From the NCBI GenBank assembly GCA_019633425.1, contig WSUB01000079.1, forward strand, positions 1 through 64,000: DNA of 64,000 nt, written 5' to 3'. The notes under the pieces were generated by a model. That model was not told where the DNA came from. It ran no database searches and saw only the letters and a program-made list of their open reading frames with translations. Every line of letters begins with the position of its first letter. The first letter of the stretch is position 1. The DNA is from Tulasnella sp. 424 (Eukaryota; Basidiomycota; Agaricomycetes; Cantharellales; Tulasnellaceae). A program made the position numbers and the translations under genes. Shown here one piece after another: positions 12,065 to 23,231 of this stretch.

Positions 12065-14821
12065 TTTGAAGCCCTTCTTTTCATAACAATCTGTACGGTA
12101 TCTAAAAACCCGTGCAAGTCAAAGATGATCTTGATGTTTCCTGATTCCCCGGTCTCGTAAAAGTCATCGCTTGTCAATGCATTGTCCAAGGGCGAGTTTG
12201 TCCAGCTGGTCGTAGTACTGCGTTTGAACAGTTCTTCGTTAGCCGTGCGCACACTTTTCTCGCCGACTCAGGATCCACACCCACATTCGGAGGGGCATGA
12301 GCCAATAATCTGCCGACTAGCGGGATATTCTGCAACACGGAATACATTCTGCTGATTGTCAAACCTTGTCTCTCCGCAGTAGCCCTCTGCTGTCGGAGCT
12401 CGTCTGCAGTGAATGACGAGCTGATATGAACTCGTAGGTCGAGGGGATCTTGCCCCGCTCGAGTGATGTGGTTTCCTTCAACTTGTGTCTGTGATGGAGT
12501 GGATTGGAGGTGGAGTCCGACTCCGATGTGGGAGAAGAAGAAGAGGTTGTCTAGAAGCGAGAAAGGTCAGAAAGGGTTTGCCATGATGGGATGTTTAAGT
12601 ATATATCGCTTCGCAGAGGGACGGACCTGGGTTATACGGGTACTTATCCGAATCACCCAAAGCTGGGAGGCCAGTCGCGACAGCATCGTTTCTGTTGGTA
12701 ATGCGCCACAAGGTACGAGGGATGTCGTTTTCTTCGTGGACTGCGCTATTGAAAGCTGTTTTGACGCGAGGGAGTCAGGATGACAGCCAGGGCCTCTCAA
12801 AAGCGGTGCAACACGTACCACGACGACTCGCGACGTCTACTGTGACGGGTGCAGCAAACATATATGCGTCTCTCAGCCTCGCATAGGGACCGAGGTCGGC
12901 TCTGGAGAGCAGTGCTTTGGCGTACGCGAGGGAACCCATCCCAGAACCTAATGAGTGCCCGGTGAACCTGGATGATGGTTCTTCCGTCAACCAGAACATC
13001 CAATAGCTTAAAATGTATTGGTGGGATGAGACTTCACCAGACATCAATCAAGGTACCAGGAGGACGAATCCTCGCGAGTTCTCTTGTTACGATTTGGATT
13101 GATGCTGCAATGGTGTCTGCACGATGCATCGAACATGGGTATTCGTTTGCTCCTAACTGCACATGCCGACTTACCCCAAGGCCTCCTCTCTCCTTGAGTG
13201 GCGTTCACCGGGAAAAGGCGCTGTTAAAGACTAAGGTTAGTTTATCGAACGTATAAAGTCGGCAACGATGAGATACATACCTCCTTGAAACCATCGTGCA
13301 CTAATAACAGACAACCCAATCAGCGGGAGGTGAGAGATGGAAGAAGGCAACACGCACCGTAGTTGAACGTCGGTATCTCCCTGCTCATATCGAAAAAGGT
13401 CGCTGTAAAGTCTATCGCCCACTCTTCGAACCATCTAAGATCGGTGCCTCTATTCCCAAGCAGAGGGGTGTAGTCAGAGATGTGGCGGGAGTAGTGAGAA
13501 GGAAGGATGGCGTACTTGAACGCGACCACTATCCAGGTAGATTTAGGCTCCCAAAAGACAGAACAGGACGCTTTCGATAAACTCGCCAACTCCGATACAG
13601 GCTCGAACGCAACCCCATATGCAGAAGCCCAAATATCAATCATGCCCCTACTTGCCTCGTCGGCTGCGTTGACAACGTCCATGACCGTTGGAGCAGAAGA
13701 ATTATCATCTTGGAGTAAGTGAGCCTCAGTATCCTGGTGATTTGATGCGGCTGCAGCTCGTGCAGCTGATTGGACTCCGTCAGGAGGCGCACGATCGTTG
13801 TGTCTGACGAGTTGTTCAAAAAGTCGTCCGGGGACACTATTCGCTCGATGTGCTAGCTGCGCGGCCCGCTCGCGAGCAGAGTTAAGTGTGAGGGATTGGA
13901 GGTTGAGGCTACGCTGCATGGTCTGAACTGCGAGGATGGTGTCGAGATGGGAGCGTTCGTACATCAAGGCGCTGATTTGAAGTCTAAAGTGTTGTAGCAG
14001 GAAATTAATTTACGTGGTTCAGTCACAGCATACGGGCCACATCCAGACATGGACGCTCACAGAAGCCGGGCCACGTCAAGATCGAAGAACCTTGGGTTTC
14101 GGGCGTTGGGATCGGGTGCTTGACCTAGTTTTAATCTCGCAGCGGCTGATTGCTCAGGGGTCAGATTCTGGTAAAGCTTCGGATTCACTGTTGTCAAAAA
14201 TAGAGGTCTGTCAAACGGTGAAGGGGCCTGGGCATCCAGAGCGATTGACGCACTGCTATTGACCCAATCGATGTTTCCACCTTCTCGCCCTAGCCTAGAT
14301 ATGCTATATAGCCATTCGACTAGAGGAGACGTTGTGATCAAGCACCACCAGAAGGCCAGGAAGAGGACAACGCTGGCGCCGAGCGCGAACACTAGGACGG
14401 AAACTCTGTCTCCGAAGTCTACGAGAGAAAAAGAGTAAGTCCAGTCGGTAGCTGTGATGGCCCATACGAATCTCCCTCACCTAACTTTCTGCTGAATAGG
14501 ATGCTGGACAACGTGAGGTGGCCGTGCTTCAGTCGAACTCCAGAACACCTTATGAGAACGTCGTACAGTGTAAGCCTACCTTCTAAAGGTCTGAGCCCAC
14601 GTCATGACTAGAAACATTAAGTAGCTTTTCAAATTGAGGATGCTCTGCTTCGACCAGGAGGGGTTTGCGACGACGACGGGACCCCTCTCGTTGTGTTGCT
14701 TCAGTGCCAGCGCGGCCATGTCATCGAGACGAAGTTGTCGCAGAGCATCGCGGATCCTTTCTGTCGATGCCTGAATATCGCCTTCGCTCGGTTGGCCTGG
14801 GGTTCCTCCTGCTGTGAACAT
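12061..14821 (-). CDS. Membrane-anchored class 3 lipase (sn1-diacylglycerol lipase-like)
   Basis: A multi-exon minus-strand gene. It starts MFTAGGTPGQPSEGD at 14821 and has a hydrophobic segment, VSVLVFALGASVVLFLAFWW, in the N-terminal part. A conserved central block contains GTDLRWFEEWAIDFTATFFD and NYGVHDGFKE. The serine-hydrolase elbow is FTGHSLGSGMGSLAYA near 12930, with Ser in GHSLG. Further on are NSAVHEENDIPRTLWRITNR (catalytic-His region in class 3 lipases) and HIGVGLHLQSTPSQ. It ends VQIVMKRRASN with TAG at 12063-12061. Class 3 lipases hydrolyse acylglycerols, here probably at a membrane. Exons around 12780-13080 and 12250-12300 could not be joined uniquely, so the full protein is not fixed. 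Confidence 0.82.
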
Positions 14822-14991
14822 TGTGGTGAGGACAGGGGGAGCCACGCAAAAAGGGCAACTTATGTAGCTGTGGCGTCGCGGGTTTGAAACTCCGCTCGGG
14901 GGCTTGGTACCTGCCAAGAGGAGATCTCCCCTGCCAGCAAACAACAGAAAGCGCCCGGTCAGGGACAAAGACTCACAAGATATGAATTCAT

Positions 14992-15958
14992 CTAGTCTAA
15001 ACAATCATCCAAAAATAACAGCTCAGAAAGCATCCGCCGTTTGCCGCGGCTGTCTTGGCAAACATGGGAACCTGTCGACGCGACCTCAGGGTTTTGGGAC
15101 GACGATGCTTTTATTCTGGTTCGGATTTTCTTTGAAGACCTTGATCTCTTGCTTCTAAACTCAGAGGATCGTGAGATTGATACGCTTGGGCGCCAGTACA
15201 AGCCACTGACCGAGTTAACCCATCGCGAGCCCCTGATCCACTTGCAGGTCTTCTTATGCCTGGCCCAGTCAACCTACAAGGTGGGATCAATTTCAAGGCA
15301 TCACATTATACGTGTAATTACGTTCATCCCACCTTCTGGCAATCGGATCCGCAGTACTGAGCCGTCTTGCATGAGCCACACCTCTGGAGCGTCTTTTCAA
15401 CGCTTGCATCCGCATTACACCCGGCACAGGACCCATTCTTTGGATATACAGTGTCGTCATAGTTTTCTTCGTCAGGGGGACCTTCTCGAGGGGCCATAGT
15501 CATCATGCCAAGGAGGTCTCCATGCCCGCGGGCCTGCTTGCCACAGGGTCCGTTCATGCGACAGACCCCGTGGATCTTGAGAATGATCAGAAAATGCCGA
15601 TCTTGGTACTATAAATAAGGATAGATAGACATACATAAGCAGTGAGTCTGGGTCCAGGGCTAGGTCGTCCCATCCAACCAGGCTCCCCTTTCGCGGGCAA
15701 ATGGAGATGAGAAGCGGTTGTCATGTAGTTCTCTCTCGCATCCTCTTTGCCGCAAAACTCGCACTTGATACGATAGCCACTTTTCATGTCTCTCATGACC
15801 TTTGCTAATCGAATTTGAGTATAGGGCGTGAGCTTGTCGGGCTTGCCTATCATAAAAGGATCATCAATAGGAATGGCGATGTCATATTCCATTCGGGTGT
15901 CATCGTATCCGTAAATGAATGCCTCGATGGTTACGACGGGTTTTTCTTTCTCGGCCAT
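14992..15958 (-). CDS. Small MYND zinc-finger protein, paralogue 2
   Basis: This is the homologue of the gene at 11-12 kb on the opposite strand. Shared blocks are YGYDDTRMEYDIAIPIDD, KCEFCGKEDARENYMTTASH, GPCGKQARG, and the MYND finger CAGCNADASVEKTLQRCGSC, QYCGSDCQKVDWARHKKTC, then KWIRGSRWVNS. Introns sit at the same places (after LTAY, and before VDWARH). The N-terminus MAEKEKPVVTIEAF starts at 15958. After RWVNS the paralogues part: the frame runs on, Ser/Arg-rich, to 14992, with no counterpart of the NGVEVAYKDNPDR tail. The 3' end is therefore uncertain. It is divergent from TVP23, with only 154 bases between starts. Confidence 0.78.
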
Positions 15959-16112
15959 ATGGGATAGTAGTAGAAAAAAGGTGGACTGTAGTTTCTTTGA
16001 TCGAACGCGTGATGGTCTGTGATGGCAGGAGGTCCAGCAGTGCCTGGATTGTCACGGAGGCCGCATCGCGGGAAATGGTTGGCGACGTTGCAGCTTCGAC
16101 CGCAAGCCTTCA

Positions 16113-17256
<1,144 letters not shown>

Positions 17257-17459
17257 AAAAATATCGTCTCCGAACGATCTTTTGCAAATATACTTATTTC
17301 TTGGTTTCAAGTCCAAGAACGTTTTAATTTCGGAATCGGCATACTCAGGAACAAATTTATGCTTTTAGAGAAGGGCCGACCGCAGAACGTCAAATGGTTA
17401 CTTGAGGTACCACAACCCGCTGGATTGCTGACACGAGTGACTAAATCTATTACAAACAG

Positions 17460-18397
17460 CTACTGGCCCTTCGGCAATTTGACCTGAAAAGTACCTGGTA
17501 TGAAACGGGTTAAATTGTTTCTCTGAGTAGTGGGGAGCGAAGATAACGCACATTGCGGCACAGTGAGGGTCTCCGACGTCACGACAGCGTTCAGACCAAA
17601 ACGAGAAAGAGCACCGCGTATTACGCCCACAGGGAAGGCGAGGTGCTAAGTGAGAAAGTCAGGTATTCGAGGGATGGCACTTCAGTCATGAAAGCCACGA
17701 ACAATTTTGGCTCTCCGCAGAGCGTCTGCGCTTCCGCCTGGCGAAGACATTCGAAGCAGTGGTTTGAAGGCGTTGTCTTGGAGAACATAAACACCCTGGT
17801 CGAGACTTAGTTTAATCAGAATTACAAGAAGCGTAAAGGTGACGACGCACTCGATGGTTCGTCCTTAGATTGTCGACTTGTTTATCCCATATCGCCATCC
17901 AAAGATCCTTGCAAATGAACTTGACAGTATCCAGTGTATCCTGGAACCGAGCTTTGTCTTTCGAGTATCTTGCTTGACAGTGGATCAGTTTCTCATAGAC
18001 GACCCCCCTTGTAATTCAAATCTTACCTCTCGGCTATATTTGATCCTACAACAGCGCCCACTCCTTCAAGTCTTATCCTCAGAGCTTCCTCTTCCTCTTC
18101 GGCTATCCGGGCCTCTCGTTGACTTGCCACGGCGTCCTTGACCGAATCCGCCTTAATAGAATGAGGAACGGTAGGTAAAGGAGCTGGAGGTGGCAATAAC
18201 CCTTCAGCAATCATTTCTTCTTCAGTTGCTCGGGTCCGTGCTGTAGCGATCTTGGAGGAATGTCCAAGGGTTCGGACAGCTTCGATCAAAAGGTAGTCCA
18301 GTGCCACTGCATCGACTTGACGGCTTGAGTCCTGTGAGAGGGCTGCTAATGCAGGTGTCACGAGGGAGCTACTTGCGGAAGGTCCGTAAATTGACAT
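17460..18397 (-). CDS. TRS33: TRAPP complex subunit TRS33 (TRAPPC6 family)
   Basis: The minus-strand gene starts MSIYGPSASSSLV at 18397. Conserved Trs33 features in order: VDAVALDYLLIEAVRTLGHS, EMIAEGLLPPP, RIRLEGVGAVVGSNIAER, then by splicing ARFQDTLDTVKFICKDLWMA, WDKQVDNLRTNHRGVYVLQD, LAFPVGVIRGALSRFGLNAV, and the ending PQCTFQVKLPKGQ with stop at 17460. TRS33 is a core subunit of the TRAPP tether, which activates Ypt1/Rab1 in ER-Golgi and autophagy traffic. One intron uses the donor gttcgt. Its 3' end faces that of TVP23 203 bases away; its 5' end is 144 bases from UMP1. Confidence 0.9.
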
Positions 18398-18541
18398 CGT
18401 ATGGGGAAGCCCTGAAGTGAGGAAGGCAAAGTCGATGGTGGCGGCTAGAAACCGAACCCTGAGACCATCAGGAAAGTCGCGTTCTAGGCTGACGCGTCTG
18501 GTTCAGATCCCCACTTAATACATCGCATACGACCTCTCACC
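18398..18541. promoter_or_regulatory. Shared divergent promoter of TRS33 and UMP1
   Basis: Only 144 bases separate the two start codons, so both core promoters and 5' UTRs must fit here. I see no TATA box. Confidence 0.5.
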
Positions 18542-19217
18542 ATGGTTCGTTCGCCCTGCATATGCACGCATTATACTCCAGGACGCCAGACTCACTTGTA
18601 TTGTATCTTGGCATTAGGATTCCACATCGTATCGCCTGGTCCCAGCCGCCCACGACGATAGCACCTCCAAAGCATCGGTGAAGGACACCGCTAACAGTTT
18701 GGGAACGCACGACACTCTTCGATATGGTCAAAGAAGTCTTGCGGACGATATCACGCCTGGCAATGGCCTTGTGAGACGTTTAGACAAGGTTGGGCTTGCT
18801 TCCATTCAATTCTAAAGCGTCGCTAACAACGTTCATCTTCAGTGGGAAGAGACTCAAGACAATCTGAAGCTTAACATGCAGAGGAACTTGTATGGCCTTC
18901 ATGCTCCTGTGAGATTGATGATGGAACGTAAACTTGTGGGATATGTGAGTGCCGCGGGCCGTTCATCACCATGGACAAGCGCCCTTAGACCTCCGCTTCT
19001 TCTAGAACCCCCACTTTCCAACGTTGAAACAATCCAACATCCACCTCGATATCCTTATGGGACGCGATGAAACCCTTGATTTTGGAGATCTCTTTGGCGG
19101 TGCGTCGATGTTCCTACCCCGCATATTCCAGCACGACTTAGCATTGGGGTTCCAGATACAATAACCGGACCGGAGTTCCAGATTCACTCGGACATGGAGA
19201 AGAAAAGACGTATTTGA
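18542..19217 (+). CDS. UMP1: Proteasome maturation factor UMP1
   Basis: Five exons: 18542-18544 (ATG only), 18618-18788, 18843-18944, 19006-19099 and 19156-19217, total 143 residues (yeast Ump1 has 148). The spliced N-terminus reads MDSTSYRLVPAAHDDS. The family core follows: ANSLGTHDTLRYGQRSLA, WEETQDNLKLNMQRNLYGLH, APVRLMMERKLVGYNPHFP, QSNIHLDILMGRDETLDFGD. The end is GPEFQIHSDMEKKRRI. Ump1 is the chaperone that coordinates the joining of half-proteasomes and is then degraded as the first substrate. The start exon choice rests on the frame: exon 2 opens directly after an in-frame TAG that forms part of the acceptor, and the only nearby ATG followed by a GT donor is at 18542. Confidence 0.9.
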
Positions 19218-19280
19218 GGTTGAAAACTTACTCTATTATTTGTGCCGGACGCTTCACCATCCCGCTAAGAGGTTAGGCAG

Positions 19281-19675
19281 TCACGCTGCGTCATTCGTGG
19301 TTGACTTCTCGAGCGGAAGACAGAAACTAGATCCGTGTTCGATTGTATACAATCCCCTTTTTGGAATGGATGGCACCCAATAATCGTACCCAACGCTCAC
19401 ATCGAGCCATCCGACTATCATTGGGAACTTATAAGCCCCGAAGGTTGGGTTCAGATTCATAGCATCGACAGGAAATGAATCTTGCAGCATATATTTAGCT
19501 GGTGACACAGAAAACATTGACATTGAAGGCAAATTAGTGACCTTCTGCGTTTTTACATACGTGCCGGGTATTGTTCATCACTGGGGCAGCCGACCAGACC
19601 TCCTTTGACAACTGTGGCCACTGGGTCGCGCATTCCGAGAAGCCCGTGTTGCCCTAATACGCTAACCACGACCAT
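19281..19675 (-). CDS. Small hypothetical protein
   Basis: Two exons (19561-19675 and 19281-19498) join across a 62-nt GT-AG intron (gtatgt...cag) to 110 residues. It begins MVVVSVLGQHGLLGMRDPVA and continues KYMLQDSFPVDAMNLNPTFG with an aromatic-rich stretch, VGWLDVSVGYDYWVP. I recognise no domain, signal peptide or clear membrane segment. The long exon-2 frame, consensus splice sites and in-frame joining support a gene, but no homology was seen. It converges on UMP1, 63 bases from its stop. It could be a chance frame. Confidence 0.4.
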
Positions 19676-20507
19676 CTTGAATGATATGTGTCGCTTTTAT
19701 ATAACGGTACGCTCGCTCACGATTAACAGCATAGACCGCAATACAATGAATAAACATGTTAACGTCCCATTCAGGATGCATTCCCCAGTCGACGTTCGAG
19801 AGGCCCTGCGGTTCGTGCAATCGCGCTGGAAGCTGAGATGCATATCTAGAACAAACTCCCGAAAATCAGTGACCTCACATGCGTTTTCGGCTGTCATCCC
19901 ATTCATTCTCGATCGTCCATATGATACCGGCCGGTCCCACAGGAGCAGGCGTCACATGTGCCCCCTCCTCTATCGGTTCAATCACAATCTACTCAATCGG
20001 TACTCTCAAGCTCGTAGGTTCATTAAGAGCACACCTTCAAGCGTATCCGGGGAACGCGCGCCGTCTCGAGCTCGGCAGAATTCATGGCAGAACTCTTCCC
20101 CCCGGCGGCCCCCTCCGGTGTACATGCCCCACGTACTGCGCAGACTCGAAAAAAGATCGTTCGGCGGCCTGAATGACAAACGCAAGGTATGAGATTAACC
20201 TTTTAGAAGGATAGACTCTACTGACTGGCTGGGAAGGTGTGTTTCTCCGGCGGGGCCTTTACGTACACCGGATGAAGTCTGGCAGCCGGTTTTAGATTAA
20301 TTAAGCCTAACTTGGAAGGGCTCCAACAGAGACAGAAACTACACGAGAAGCATCCCCTCAATCCAGTGGTCTGAGATTGTATGTCCTCATCTATCCGTCT
20401 CGCCGTTGCAATCACTCGAAGCATGATTCGAAGAGTTGCATCGGACGAAGCAGGTCACCTGATCCGGCGAGTCAATGGTTTATTGATCCGGCTACCTCTG
20501 CAAGCCC
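19676..20507. other. Intergenic, unassigned
   Basis: A plus-strand frame of about 100 codons ends at 20172 and overlaps a longer frame from 19605. Neither shows a recognisable domain or a convincing splice partner. I do not call a gene here. The 3' part must contain the promoter of the methyltransferase at 20508. Confidence 0.4.
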
Positions 20508-22066
20508 ATGACAATTCGAGCAGTAGAATTCTACGGCGGTATAGGTACGACCGGTGGGCTAAAACTGTGTGTCACACGCTTATTATATGTTTAGGGGGGC
20601 TGCATCTTGCGCTGGCGAGGTCCGGCTGCGATGCCCAGGTCGTGGCAGCCTACGACTGGGACCCTTCGGCTTGCCAAGTCTATGCAGAGAACCATGGCCC
20701 TGGGATTGTAAAAGCAGTAAGCAAATCGTAAGCGTTCCAAAAGGGGTGTCTTACACTCTGCTACAGGTCGACATCTGCAGACTGACTGCATCCGATATTG
20801 CAATTCACCGAGCTCATATCTGGCTTTTATCACCATCCTGCCAACCCTATACGGTTCTGAATCCTAATGCTAGAGGAGAAGATGATCCCAGAGCTGCTTC
20901 ATTTTTGCATCTCATTCGAAATGTTTTGCCCAAGTTACACGTTGATCATCCTGACCATGCTCCGCGCTGGTTATTAATCGAGAACGTCGCAGGCTTCGAG
21001 GTGAGTGAAGTTTCGAAGTACTCATATGGGCTACTCCAACTCATTCTCTCGGTGTATGTAGGGCTCAACGACCAGGCGGACATTGATTCAAATCCTTCGC
21101 GAATTGAAGTACGACTTGGAAGAATTTCTTCTCACTCCACACCAGTTCGGCATTCCCAATTCACGTTTGAGGTATTATCTCCTCGCAAGATTAAGACCTC
21201 AAGACAGCGATGGAGGGTTAACCGAGGACTCGACGTCTTCGGAACCCTTGGCAGGAATTAAGAGGTCGATCCCAAGCCCGTACGCATGGGCAACAGGTAC
21301 CCTGGACGTAGAATCTGCAGATCCGATACAAGATACCGCTCTCCAGATCTCATTTTATCTTGATGAAACTGTTGATAACACGACGAATCCTCATCCTTCC
21401 GCAATTCCTGATCATATTCTAGCGAAGTGGGGGCGACTACTTGACATAGTCAGGCCATCGGATCGCCGCAGCTGCTGTTTTACCAGAAGTAAGGCCAAAA
21501 CTTGTCTTTCACGATTACAAATCCGCTGAATATATCCTATGATTAGGTTATACGGTTCGTTCCGGTCTGATCGCTGCTCTCTGGCGAGCTCAATCCTCAC
21601 ACCCAATCTCATTGCCTCACTAGAAACTTGTCGAAGGGTCTGGATCAGTATTGCAAATGGAAGAAGAGCTAGATGTACGTCAACCCTTTTTCTTTCGCAT
21701 CACTGCGGGTTGTCACATATGTTGTGATCGCAGACGAACACGGCCTTCACCTCGTATGCCCAAGCCGTTCAAGCGGGCTCGCACCCGAATCCTCTTTCGA
21801 TCCTCGAACCGCTCCGACTCCGCTACTTCACGCCCAATGAGCTTCTGAGAATCTTTCACTTCACACCTCCTCCAAGCTTTACCGGGGAACGCCTGCCTCT
21901 GCCCAGCGGGCAGGGAGAAGAAACGCAACCTTATTCCTTCAAGTGGCCTCCATCCATAACTACGAAAACAAAATATCGACTTATTGGAAACTCTGTGAAC
22001 GTCGAGGTGGTTACACGCCTCATAAACTACCTCGTGTCGTCTAAAGGCGACTTCAGCCAACTATGA
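20508..22066 (+). CDS. DNMT2/TRDMT1-type cytosine-5 methyltransferase
   Basis: Seven exons (20508-20544, 20595-20716, 20767-21000, 21062-21488, 21547-21554, 21624-21674, 21734-22066) give 403 residues, the usual Dnmt2 size. Motifs in order: I, EFYGGIGGLHLALARSG (SAM binding); IV, WLLSPSCQPYTVLNP with the catalytic Cys; VI, LLIENVAGFE; TPHQFGIPNSRLRYYLLAR; the Dnmt2-specific CFT region, CCFTRSYTKLVEGSGSVLQM; motif IX-X, LRLRYFTPNELLRIFHF and YRLIGNSVNVEVVTRLI. Dnmt2 enzymes methylate C38 of tRNA-Asp. Motif IV reads PSCQPY where PPCQPF is usual, but the catalytic Cys is kept. No DNA-targeting domain is present. Exon 5 is only 8 nt. Confidence 0.92.
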
Positions 22067-22523
22067 CCTCGGAGTCTGCAGAAATGATCAACATATGAGC
22101 CTCTCCAGGCATGGCGCGGTTAAGCGACTTTGTTTCTGGTGCACAGCTACGAAGAACGTCTCTAAAACAAATATTTCTTTATTAATGGGGTGTACTAGGA
22201 CGCCGTCATTAATCAGTTTGCCTGCGACCGCAGGGGGTGACCGGCCGGCAAAGGGGCGTTTCCAAGATACAAACTTTCATCTTTGCGACGATACCATTAG
22301 TTCTTGACATGGTAGTCTCCCATCCGCAAGACATTTAAGAAGAGTGACTCTAGCCTGGATGTCGTAACTCGGAAGCACCCTGACTCACATATAAGCGAGG
22401 TTTGGAACGTTATGTGGAGGCCTGTCAACCTACGAACGTGACGTCAAGGCACCACACCCAACGACACAATTCGCGAGCATCTGCACCGGACCACATTGAT
22501 CAAGCGTAACGTCAATGTCCTGC
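22067..22523. other. Intergenic, methyltransferase 3' end to FunK1 relic
   Basis: About 460 bases with only short open frames and no recognisable motif. I see nothing functional beyond the terminator implied for the upstream gene. Confidence 0.4.
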
Positions 22524-23230
22524 CTAAACCCCAACCAAAGTCTCGTCTGGAGCGTGTTCGTCCAAGCCTACGCTCGAATCTCCGTCTAGCACACCTGCTG
22601 CACTGACAATAGTGAGAATGTCATGATTTAAAGGGTCGGGATTGTTGGAGAGGGCGAGCGCCGCTCGCGTGGCCCGGGATTTGCCTTTACAGACAGACGC
22701 AATCTTGGACAGGAAGTCCTGGATTGAAGACCACCTTCCCCGGAATCGAGGTCCTCTTCAAACCAGATAATCTTTTTTATCTCCACCGTCTTCATGTCGG
22801 AGGACCGCAGCCTATTTAGGCGTCCACCAGCCCGTTCAACCACCTTCTTTTCCTTCGCAGACATGCTTTCAAATGCTTCACAGCTCGCAAACTTGAAGAG
22901 AACGTATATCCCAACCCAGAATAGGGATTTCACACCATGTTGGACCATAGACAAAGGCATGTATAATTCGTCCGCCTTCTGGGAGATGATCGCAATAAAG
23001 GGTAGTGTCCCCTTCATAAGTCAATGAGCGCAAACAAGGCACCTACAGCCATATGGTCGTGTTTCACGGAGGAAGGGAGAGGTAGTTTGGCTTTAGACTC
23101 GATCTTCATGGCGAGACCAAAGTCGGTGAGGAAAGCGCGGTTGCCCGAGGCAGCGTCCTCATCGGCAGGGAGAAGGATATTTCTTTCGGAGATGTCGCGG
23201 TGAAGGATGTTGCAGTCCTACAGGTTTCGT
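22524..23230 (-). pseudogene. FunK1-type protein kinase, 3' fragment cut by the left inverted arm
   Basis: Reading on the minus strand it opens abruptly at DCNILHRDISERNILLPADE (catalytic loop HRD..N), then AFLTDFGLAMKIES (DFG), SVKHDHM, KGTLPFIAII, a FASCE block, and ends DPLNHDILTIVSAA...GLDEHAPDETLVGV with TAG at 22526-22524. The N-terminal two thirds are missing: the homology stops at about 23228, where the left inverted arm begins. A frameshift near 22740 moves the frame between EEDLDSGE and the expected PGRWSSIQDFLSK. It is a truncated, shifted relic of the kinase family at 45-61 kb. Confidence 0.85.
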
Positions 23231-23231
23231 C

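Noticed and set aside
14430..14580. A possible 31-nt intron in the lipase gene
   Set aside because: A donor 21 bases upstream (gtgggc) with the same acceptor gives a normal 52-nt intron in the correct phase, so an ultra-short intron need not be assumed.
19693..19702. TATATAAAAG on the minus strand as a TATA box for the small hypothetical gene
   Set aside because: It lies only about 20 bases from the proposed ATG, so transcription would start at or after the start codon.
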